Shown here: positions 47,818-54,520 of the stretch, piece after piece
Numbering within the stretch: position 1 is the stretch's first letter
How the letters are laid out: every line of letters begins with the position of its first letter
Assembly: GCF_900112685.1 (NCBI RefSeq)
Contig: NZ_FOMS01000016.1
Coordinates: 22,313 to 86,312 of the forward strand
From: Roseivivax sediminis
GTDB taxonomy: Bacteria; Pseudomonadota; Alphaproteobacteria; Rhodobacterales; Rhodobacteraceae
Reading direction: 5' to 3'
Length of the DNA: 64,000 nt
The notes under the pieces: generated by a model
Told to the model about the DNA's origin: nothing
The model's database searches: none
What the model saw: the letters and a program-made list of their open reading frames with translations, nothing else
Translations under genes and position numbers: made by a program

Positions 47818-49209
47818 ATGTTGCATCCCATCATCCTCTGCGGCGGTGCCGGATCGCGCCTCTGGCCGAGTTCACGCGCAGCCTATCCCAAGCAATTCGC
47901 GAAGATCGTTGGCGATGCGTCGCTTTATCAGGAAACCCTTCAACGGTTGGACGCCGCCGGTTTTTCGTCGCCGGTCGTGGCGACGGCGGAAGAATTCCGC
48001 TTCATCGCCACCGACCAGGCCTGCGAGATCGGACTGAACGGGCTGCGCGTCCTGGTCGAACCCGAGCCGCGCGGCACCGCAGGGTCGGTCCTGTGCGCGG
48101 CGCTCATGATCGAGGACGATCCCGACGCCGTATTGGCGATCATGCCCACAGGCCACATGGGCGGTAGCACCGCGCAGTTCCGGGAGCTGATCCGGACAGC
48201 GGAGATGCGCATCGAGCCCGGAATGGCCGTTCGCCTGTGCACACCCGCCAAGGAGACCGTATCGGCACCGGTACTCGAACTGGCGCGGAGCGCGGACGGT
48301 GCGGACGGGTCGGCGGCCGTGGCGGCCCGGCCGCAGGTGACACAGCGGGCGCCGGACGCTCGCAGCCGGCACGTGGCGACGACACTCATCCGGCGCGGCG
48401 ACCTGATCGCGGCGTGCGAGGCGCATTCCCCCGACCTGCTGGAGGCTTGCCGGCAGGCGGTGTCCGAAGGCGATGTCGATCTCGGCTTCTATCGTCTGGA
48501 GAGAGCCGCTTACGCAAAGGTCCCACGGCTCGTATTCGACGACGTGCTGGGCAGTTTCCCCGGTGACACGGTCGATGTGCCGGTCGACCTGCGGTGCAAC
48601 GAACTGGCCGACTGGGACGCGGTCTGGGAAACCCTGGACCACGACCGCGACGGCAACGCGGTGACGGGCGAGGCGCTGTCGGTGGGCTGCCGCGACACGC
48701 TCCTGCGTTCGGAGGAAGACGCGATCCGCGTGGTCGGTGTCGGCCTTTCCAACGTCGTCGCCGTGGCCATGCGAGACGCCGTGCTCGTTGCGGATCGCAA
48801 TCACCTCGACCGGTTGCCCGAGGCGATCGACCGGCTCTCCGGGATCGGCGCCAAGCAGGCGCACGATTATCCGCGCTACCACCGCCCCTGGGGCTGGTAC
48901 GAGACCGTCGCGCTCGGCGAGCGGTTCCAGGTCAAGCGGATCATGGTCAAGCCGGGCGGCGTTCTGTCATTGCAAAGCCACGTGCACCGGTCAGAGCACT
49001 GGGTGGTCGTGGGCGGCACGGCCCGCGTGACAGTCGGCGACGAGGTGAAACTCGTCCACGAGAACGGCTCCGTCTACATTCCGGCCGGCGAAGTCCACCG
49101 CATGGCCAATCCCGGCAAGGTCCCGATGTACCTGATCGAGGTGCAGACCGGCCCGTATCTCGGCGAAGACGACATTCAGCGCTTCGAGGACATCTACGAC
49201 CGCAGCTAG
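47818..49209 (+). CDS. ManC-like protein: degenerate GDP-mannose pyrophosphorylase domain with intact phosphomannose isomerase domain
   Basis: This 463-residue protein is co-linear with bifunctional ManC/AlgA/XanB enzymes. The N-terminal nucleotide loop LCGGAGSRLWPSSR and YPKQF are kept, but the other transferase motifs are changed: PADH reads PTGH, the FVEKP motif is not found, the NSGMF region reads HVATTL, and the GWxDVGSW motif reads RCNELADW. The C-terminal cupin isomerase domain is intact (YHRPWGWYETV, RFQVKRIMVKPG, HRSEHWVVVGGTA, YIPAGEVHRMANPG). It may retain only isomerase activity or act as a regulatory partner. The length is near normal, so this is divergence, not truncation. Confidence 0.82.
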   Translation: MLHPIILCGGAGSRLWPSSRAAYPKQFAKIVGDASLYQETLQRLDAAGFSSPVVATAEEFRFIATDQACEIGLNGLRVLVEPEPRGTAGSVLCAALMIEDDPDAVLAIMPTGHMGGSTAQFRELIRTAEMRIEPGMAVRLCTPAKETVSAPVLELARSADGADGSAAVAARPQVTQRAPDARSRHVATTLIRRGDLIAACEAHSPDLLEACRQAVSEGDVDLGFYRLERAAYAKVPRLVFDDVLGSFPGDTVDVPVDLRCNELADWDAVWETLDHDRDGNAVTGEALSVGCRDTLLRSEEDAIRVVGVGLSNVVAVAMRDAVLVADRNHLDRLPEAIDRLSGIGAKQAHDYPRYHRPWGWYETVALGERFQVKRIMVKPGGVLSLQSHVHRSEHWVVVGGTARVTVGDEVKLVHENGSVYIPAGEVHRMANPGKVPMYLIEVQTGPYLGEDDIQRFEDIYDRS

Positions 49210-49274
49210 GGCATCCGGGTTCCAGACAAATTTCATCGTATTCCATTTGAACGACATTTTTCGGGGGGCGGAAA

Positions 49275-49751
49275 ATGACACTTGCGACCACCACCTCGGC
49301 GCGGCCGACGCGCGTGCTGGCCGTAGCGTCCGCCGGCGGGCATTGGCAGCAGCTCATGTCGCTGCGCGGCGCGATGCGCGATTGCGACCTCATGTTCGCG
49401 ACCACGCTGTCCGGTCTGCCGGAGGAACATGGCGCTTCGCCGGCCGTGATCATCCCGGACTGCAATCGCGCCGATTTCTGGAGAATGCCGTGGTGCGCCC
49501 TCGTGCTCGCCTATTGGCTCGTGCGCTTTCGCCCGCATGTCCTGATCTCCACGGGAGCCCTGCCCGGCGTGATGGCGCTGTTTCTGGGCAAGCTCATGCG
49601 CGCCAAGACCGTCTGGATCGACTCTGTCGCCAACGCCGAGGAGATGTCCATGTCGGGCCGGATGGTGCGCCACACCGCAGACCTCTGGCTGAGCCAATGG
49701 CCGCATGTGGCAAAGGCGTCGGGCGCGCGTTACGCCGGGGCGATCCTATGA
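49275..49751 (+). CDS. Alg14/PssD-like glycosyltransferase membrane-anchor subunit
   Basis: This 158-residue protein matches the Alg14/PssD family, the half of a split GT28-type glycosyltransferase that binds acceptor and membrane. Seen are the start VLAVASAGGHWQQL (residues 14-27, with the conserved SxGGH), a hydrophobic hairpin around residues 75-110 with ISTGALPGVMALFLGK, and KTVWIDSVAN. The catalytic half is encoded immediately downstream, with a four-base ATGA overlap, so a heterodimer is expected. Such pairs add the second sugar in rhizobial EPS and sphingan synthesis. A G-rich ribosome site precedes the ATG. Confidence 0.87.
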   Translation: MTLATTTSARPTRVLAVASAGGHWQQLMSLRGAMRDCDLMFATTLSGLPEEHGASPAVIIPDCNRADFWRMPWCALVLAYWLVRFRPHVLISTGALPGVMALFLGKLMRAKTVWIDSVANAEEMSMSGRMVRHTADLWLSQWPHVAKASGARYAGAIL

Positions 49752-50284
49752 TCTTCGTCACGGTCGGCACGCAGCTGCCATTTCCGCGGCTGATCGAGGC
49801 GGTCGACAGATACGCCGCGGAATTCGGAGAACCCGTCGTGGCGCAGGTCGGACAGGACCACGAGCCGCGGCAGCATATCGAGACGCACGACATGATCCCG
49901 CCGCAGCGCTTCGACGAGCTTTTCCGCTCCGCCCGCGTCATCGTTGCCCATGCCGGGATCGGCACGATCCTCTCCGCCAAGAAATACCTGCGGCCGCTGG
50001 TGGTGATGCCCCGGCGGCATGACCTTGGCGAACACAGGAACGACCACCAGCTCGCTACCGTCCGGCACCTGGGTAACGTGACCGGGATTCACGTGGCCCA
50101 GGATTGCGCGGACCTGTTCGCGCTATTGTCACAGCCCTGTCTGACACCGCCGTCCGACACGCTCGGCCAAAGTCACATCGCGCTGCTCGACACGCTTTCG
50201 GACTTCCTCCGCACCGCGGGCCCGGCTGCGGCGGCGTCACTAGGGCCGCCAGCCGAAGTTGCGCCGAACCCCAACGAAGAATAG
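49748..50284 (+). CDS. Alg13/PssE-like glycosyltransferase catalytic subunit
   Basis: This 178-residue protein is the nucleotide-sugar-binding half (GT28 C-terminal type) of the split transferase. The start MIFVTVGTQLPFPRLIEAVD and the UDP-sugar-binding loop VIVAHAGIGTILSAKKYLRPLVV (about residues 72-94) are characteristic, as is MPRRHDLGEHRNDHQ after it. It begins inside the stop of its partner gene (ATGA). Its last 45 bases overlap the 3' end of the convergent outer-membrane barrel gene, so the C-terminal tail (Pro/Ala rich) is encoded opposite another real gene. Confidence 0.87.
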   Translation: MIFVTVGTQLPFPRLIEAVDRYAAEFGEPVVAQVGQDHEPRQHIETHDMIPPQRFDELFRSARVIVAHAGIGTILSAKKYLRPLVVMPRRHDLGEHRNDHQLATVRHLGNVTGIHVAQDCADLFALLSQPCLTPPSDTLGQSHIALLDTLSDFLRTAGPAAAASLGPPAEVAPNPNEE

Positions 50285-51574
50285 CGTTTCGGTATCGGCG
50301 CCCTGGCTTTCGGTAAGGGTCCGCTTGCGGCTCACCCGCGATACCAGGTCGGTGTCGCGGGCGAACGTGCGGCGCACCTCGAGGCCGACTTCCAGCCGCT
50401 CCACATCGTCCGACTGGTCCTGCGGAAACTCCCATTCGCGGTAGGCCATTTCGAAGCCGAGCGACGACAATTTGCCCAGATCGCGATCATAGCCCACTTC
50501 GAGCGCGCCGACGAACGCCTCGTCCCCGAACGCGTCGGCCTGAACCGCGCGTTCGAGCCGCACCTCGTAGGACGACGTCGGAAGCTCCTTGCCGTAGCCC
50601 ACGCCGAGAATCGGGTCGACCTCACCGTCCTCACTGCGAGTGACACCCAGCGACCATGTCAGATCGCCGAGCCGCAGCGCGCGCTCCCGTCCGACCGCAA
50701 GGTCGACGCGCGTGCCCTGGTTTGTCAGCCGGCTCGCCACGTCCATACGGTAGAGGCCGTCGCGCACCTGCCGGACGAGGCCAAAATCGAAGATCGGCGA
50801 ATAAGCGGTTTCGGTCTCCGCGCCGACTTCGCGGGACTCGTACCAAGCATAGCCATAATCCAGCGATACAGACAGCGCCGCCGAGACGTCGTACTCCGCC
50901 CCGAACCCGAGTCGATACGAGTCGCGGTCGGTGCCTCCGTCGAGCGTGTCGGTCCGTTCGGCCTCCCCGGAGAGGCGCAGGTCCAGAACGTCGCTGGCGC
51001 GGAACTGGACGTCCGCGGCGACCGCGGTGGTGTCGAAATCCAGGAGCGTCGCTTCTCCGAGATCGCTGTAGCGGATCTGGCGGCGCGAGGCTTCGATGCT
51101 GCCCTCGATGGGCGTGTCGATCCCGAAGGTGAGGCCGAGCCCCTGCCCGTAGGTCGTTCTCGAACCAACGCGAGCGACGAGTTCATCGGAGTCGAGGTTC
51201 TCCTCCGGCACCACCGTTCCGACGTCGGTCTTTCTGTAGCTGGCAGACACTTCCAGCAACGACCGCGCGCCACGCCGCGTGTAGCGGAGCTGCGCATTTG
51301 GATCGACGAGCCCACCGGTCTCCTCCTCGCCCTGCCCCTCGGTCTCGAGCGCGGACTGGAAGGAAAAACCGAGGGTTTGTGTGCGCGTCACGGAACTGGC
51401 GGTCAGGCCGAGATCGCTGCGAAACCGGGTGTGCGCGTCCTCGGAGATCAGGCCGGCCCCGAGTGTCAATCCCATACGCAGGCCGGCATCTTCTTGCGAG
51501 AAGACAGGAGGGGCCAGAACCGAGACCGAAAGAACCGCTGTTCCAACGACTTTCGCTGTCTTCGTGACGTGCAT
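50240..51574 (-). CDS. Outer-membrane beta-barrel protein of the EPS system
   Basis: This 444-residue protein has a Sec signal peptide (cleavage near VFS-QE, residues 26-27) and then almost only amphipathic beta strands, with alternating patterns such as YRLGFGAEYDVSAALSVSLDYGYAWY. It ends in VGVRRNFGWRP, close to a barrel-terminal strand, although the last residue is not Phe. It resembles the barrels of about 400-500 residues found in exosortase-associated EPS clusters. It could be the channel for the polymer, working with the short Wza-like protein encoded just upstream on the same strand. It overlaps the convergent PssE-like gene by 45 bases. Confidence 0.78.
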   Translation of the reverse strand: MHVTKTAKVVGTAVLSVSVLAPPVFSQEDAGLRMGLTLGAGLISEDAHTRFRSDLGLTASSVTRTQTLGFSFQSALETEGQGEEETGGLVDPNAQLRYTRRGARSLLEVSASYRKTDVGTVVPEENLDSDELVARVGSRTTYGQGLGLTFGIDTPIEGSIEASRRQIRYSDLGEATLLDFDTTAVAADVQFRASDVLDLRLSGEAERTDTLDGGTDRDSYRLGFGAEYDVSAALSVSLDYGYAWYESREVGAETETAYSPIFDFGLVRQVRDGLYRMDVASRLTNQGTRVDLAVGRERALRLGDLTWSLGVTRSEDGEVDPILGVGYGKELPTSSYEVRLERAVQADAFGDEAFVGALEVGYDRDLGKLSSLGFEMAYREWEFPQDQSDDVERLEVGLEVRRTFARDTDLVSRVSRKRTLTESQGADTETLFFVGVRRNFGWRP

Positions 51575-51583
51575 TCCGCGTCC

Positions 51584-52213
51584 CTACTCGAACAACCCGC
51601 GCTCCGGAACGAGGATGACGTCGCCTTCCTGTAGAGCGATGTCTCGTTGCAGGGCCGCCCCGCGCGTCAGCGCGCGATAGTTGATCGTGTAGACGTTCTG
51701 CGCAAACGTTAGCGGATCCGTCCGGCGAAGCTGGACGCGCTTTGTCGCGGCAAAGGGCGTCAGCCCCCCCGATTGCGCGAGCGCCTGCAGGAATGTCGTG
51801 CCAGGGGCGACCTCGATCTCGCCGCTCGCCTGGACCTCGCCCATGATATAGATCGAGATCACCGGGTCGGGTTCCGGCGGTGCGGGCGGAGGCGCCGGTG
51901 TCGGCGGCGCGGGCGGAGCCGGTTCGACCCCGACGAAGACGCTGGGCTGTTCGTTGAAGTTCGGCGCGATGGCCGATGTTATAGCCGCGCCGAGCTCTGC
52001 GATCGTGCGGCCGGCCGCGGGGACCGACCCGGCCCAGGGGAAGCTGATGCGACCGTCGGGCAGCACGGTCACCGACCGGTTCAGCGACGGATCCTCGAGC
52101 ACCTCGACGGTGACGGTGTCGCCGCGCTGGATACGGTATTCCGACTGGCTGGCCGCAAGACCCGGGATCGCAACCAGGATCACGAGGAGGACCATACACC
52201 TAACGTAAGTCAT
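51584..52213 (-). CDS. Short Wza-like polysaccharide export protein
   Basis: This 209-residue periplasmic protein has a signal peptide (cleavage near LAAS-QS, about residue 22), the Poly_export domain (YRIQRGDTVTVEVLEDPSLN, residues 26-45, to about 95) and one SLBB-type domain (ISIYIMGEVQASGEIEV to GDVILVPERG). The two are joined by a Pro/Ala linker around residues 97-118. It lacks the lipobox Cys and the C-terminal outer-membrane helix of full-size Wza (about 380 residues). It may serve as a periplasmic collar for the adjacent beta-barrel, whose gene begins nine bases downstream. Confidence 0.87.
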   Translation of the reverse strand: MTYVRCMVLLVILVAIPGLAASQSEYRIQRGDTVTVEVLEDPSLNRSVTVLPDGRISFPWAGSVPAAGRTIAELGAAITSAIAPNFNEQPSVFVGVEPAPPAPPTPAPPPAPPEPDPVISIYIMGEVQASGEIEVAPGTTFLQALAQSGGLTPFAATKRVQLRRTDPLTFAQNVYTINYRALTRGAALQRDIALQEGDVILVPERGLFE

Positions 52214-52343
52214 GACAATGCTCTGCGCTTGTTCGTTGTCACGACCTTGCCGAAGACGGGCGCATGGCCAAAGCCTTCACGGCGCCTTCGGCGAGATTCG
52301 CTGCGAAGTGCGCTGATTCGACAACGGCCTGCCGCCACGCGGG

Positions 52344-53108
52344 TCAATGTCCGGTACAGCGCAGCACCACCGACACCGTGCGTGCCAGAAGACTCATATC
52401 CCCCGAAAAGCTTAGGGTCTCCGCATATGCGTCGTCGAACCGGGCGCGGGCCGCGAAGCTGGTTTCGTTGCGTTCGGTGACCTGCCAGTTCCCGGTGATT
52501 CCGGGCCGCAGCTCGTAATAGCTCTCGCCCGGGTAAAGGCTCCGCTGCTGCTGCATCATCGGTCTGGGCCCGACCATCGACATGTCTCCGATCAGCACGT
52601 TCCAAAGCTGCGGCAACTCGTCGATGGAGCACTTGCGTATGAAACGCCCTACCCTTGTCACTCTCGGGTCCATCTTGAGCTTCTGCGTCGTGTCCCATTC
52701 GTGTCGCGCGGCCGCGTTTTCGTCGAGATGCTGCTCCAGAACCCGTTCAGCGTTCGGGATCATGCTTCGCAGTTTCAACATGCGGAACGTGCGGCCGCCG
52801 CGACCGACCCGCATCTGCGTGAAGAAGGGGTTGCTCCCATCCAATGCAATCAACAGCGCACACAGCACGATGATGGTCACTGCAACCGGCGCGCAGATCA
52901 CGACAAATGTCACGTCGAGCGCGCGTTTCAGAAAGGTTTTGTAGACTCCGCTCCCAAGCGCTCGTCTGGATGACAGATCAGCTATCGCCCCTTCCGGCAG
53001 AAGCGCGATGTCAGACGAGTGAGCCAAACCGTCAAGCGTGTGATCCGCGCCGGTGCGATCGATAGAATCGAAAAACGACACAATAAATTCCTCCGTCAAA
53101 GAACTCAC
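52344..53108 (-). CDS. Undecaprenyl-phosphate sugar-1-phosphate transferase (EPS-initiating)
   Basis: This 254-residue bacterial sugar transferase should start EPS repeat-unit synthesis by moving a hexose 1-phosphate from a UDP-sugar onto undecaprenyl phosphate. After a 55-residue soluble lead comes one membrane re-entrant helix (about residues 65-90). The catalytic domain follows, with the KRALD entry, KLRSM, the DE pair in RKCSIDELPQLWNVLIGDMS and the MVGPRPM signature. It is the short, monotopic type without the N-terminal four-helix part of WbaP/PssY. It is the first gene of the minus-strand group with the Wza-like and barrel genes, and divergent from the ATPase gene. Confidence 0.92.
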   Translation of the reverse strand: MSSLTEEFIVSFFDSIDRTGADHTLDGLAHSSDIALLPEGAIADLSSRRALGSGVYKTFLKRALDVTFVVICAPVAVTIIVLCALLIALDGSNPFFTQMRVGRGGRTFRMLKLRSMIPNAERVLEQHLDENAAARHEWDTTQKLKMDPRVTRVGRFIRKCSIDELPQLWNVLIGDMSMVGPRPMMQQQRSLYPGESYYELRPGITGNWQVTERNETSFAARARFDDAYAETLSFSGDMSLLARTVSVVLRCTGH

Positions 53109-53597
53109 CCTTCCGCCCGATCGAGAAGCGGAAGGTCAATAATGACCGGCGGGCATGCTGACCCGCCTGCAGAAAACCGGGTGCGAAAAGCGCGGTCCCG
53201 GGACATGAAAAGTTCGTGCTAAAAACTCGTTAATTAATACCGCAAGGCGGCGATGTTGCCAAGTGCCCTGGCTGTCATATTTCAGCCCGGCTTCCGGCCT
53301 TTTGGCGCATCCGGGCGCGCTGAACGCGTTGCGGCACGAACGATCTGCCGCAACTTTCATCGCTCGCAGGGAAGCCTACGGGACGATGCCTATCGCCGGA
53401 CACATATGCCTCGATCGGCCGGGACCGACGCGCATATCGGGCGAGCATTCACAACGTTGTGCGGCTCCCGCGCTTGCCCCCGCCTGACACATGAGCCTCG
53501 ACGGGCCAGCCGCGCGAGGCTATCACCAAGGCTCAGACACGGACCGTATCGCAGGCGCAAGCACCTGGAACGCGCAACGGTCCAGCGAGGAGCTTCT
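53109..53597. other. Divergent promoter region within the EPS island
   Basis: This region separates the initiating transferase (minus) from the ATPase gene (plus). An AT-rich stretch around 53219-53240 (TTAATTAATAC) may belong to a promoter. The plus-strand frame of the ATPase stays open from about 53253, but the conserved start and a GAGGAG ribosome site are at 53598. No other gene is seen. Confidence 0.5.
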
Positions 53598-54473
53598 GTG
53601 ACGGACGATCTGGTCAGGAAAAACTTCGGGCTGCGCGGCAAGCCGTTCTCGATGACACCCGATCCGGACTTCCTTTACTGGTCCGCGGCACATCGAAATG
53701 CCCACACGGTTCTGAATTACGGGTTACTTTCGGGCGCCCCGATCACCGTCCTTACCGGCGAGATCGGGACCGGCAAGACCACGTTGATCCGCAAACTGCT
53801 GAACGACATGTCGGAGGACATGCATCTCGGCCTCGTCTCCAACGCGCATCGGGATCGGGGTAACCTTCTGCACTGGATACTGAATGCGTTCGACATCCCG
53901 CTCCCGGCGGGTGGGCATCACGTGGCCGAGTTCCGCGCCTTTCAGGACCACCTCGTGGAGACGTTCGCGAAAGGAACGCATACGGTCCTCGTGATCGACG
54001 AAGCGCAGACGCTGGGTGTGGACCAGCTCGAAGAGCTGCGGATGCTAACCAACGTGAACTCCGGCAAGGACGACTTGCTTCAGCTCATCCTTGTCGGCCA
54101 GCCGGAATTGAGAGAGATTCTGTCGGCACCCCAGCTGACGCAGTTTTCGCAGCGGATTTCGGCGTTTTTCCACCTGCGCGCGATGACCCCGATCGAGACG
54201 GAGAGCTATATCCGCCACAGGCTCGTCTGCGCCGGCGGCACGGGCGAGGAGATCGACGCCGCCGCGATCGCCCGGATCGTGGAGATGTCGGGCTGCATTC
54301 CGCGCTTGGTGAACCGGGCCTGCGATCTTTCGATGGTCTATGCCGCCGCCGACAGCCTGCCCAAGGTCACCGAAGACTTGGTCAGCGCGATGCTGGCGGA
54401 CGGGCTGTTTCTGACGGCGGACAGACGCGAGCCGAAGACCGCGCCGTCCGCCGGCCACCCCGGCGACGCCTAG
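53598..54473 (+). CDS. ExeA-like AAA ATPase of exosortase/EPS systems
   Basis: This 291-residue ATPase has the entry FGLRGKPFSMTPDPDFLYWS of the ExeA/GspA and XrtA-associated ATPase family. Walker A (GEIGTGKT) is at residues 54-61, Walker B (VLVIDEAQ) near 132-139 and a sensor segment (LILVGQPELRE) near 165. ExeA-type proteins use ATP to remodel peptidoglycan-spanning secretion machinery; in exosortase loci the precise role is unknown. GTG at 53598 is taken as start, behind GCGAGGAG. It is the only plus-strand gene between two minus-strand groups. Its C-terminus lacks the usual peptidoglycan-binding extension. Confidence 0.88.
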   Translation: MTDDLVRKNFGLRGKPFSMTPDPDFLYWSAAHRNAHTVLNYGLLSGAPITVLTGEIGTGKTTLIRKLLNDMSEDMHLGLVSNAHRDRGNLLHWILNAFDIPLPAGGHHVAEFRAFQDHLVETFAKGTHTVLVIDEAQTLGVDQLEELRMLTNVNSGKDDLLQLILVGQPELREILSAPQLTQFSQRISAFFHLRAMTPIETESYIRHRLVCAGGTGEEIDAAAIARIVEMSGCIPRLVNRACDLSMVYAAADSLPKVTEDLVSAMLADGLFLTADRREPKTAPSAGHPGDA

Positions 54474-54520
54474 GCCGGAGCCGCCGCGAAGAGATGTTCG
54501 CCTGCCGGCAGCAGAGCCGA

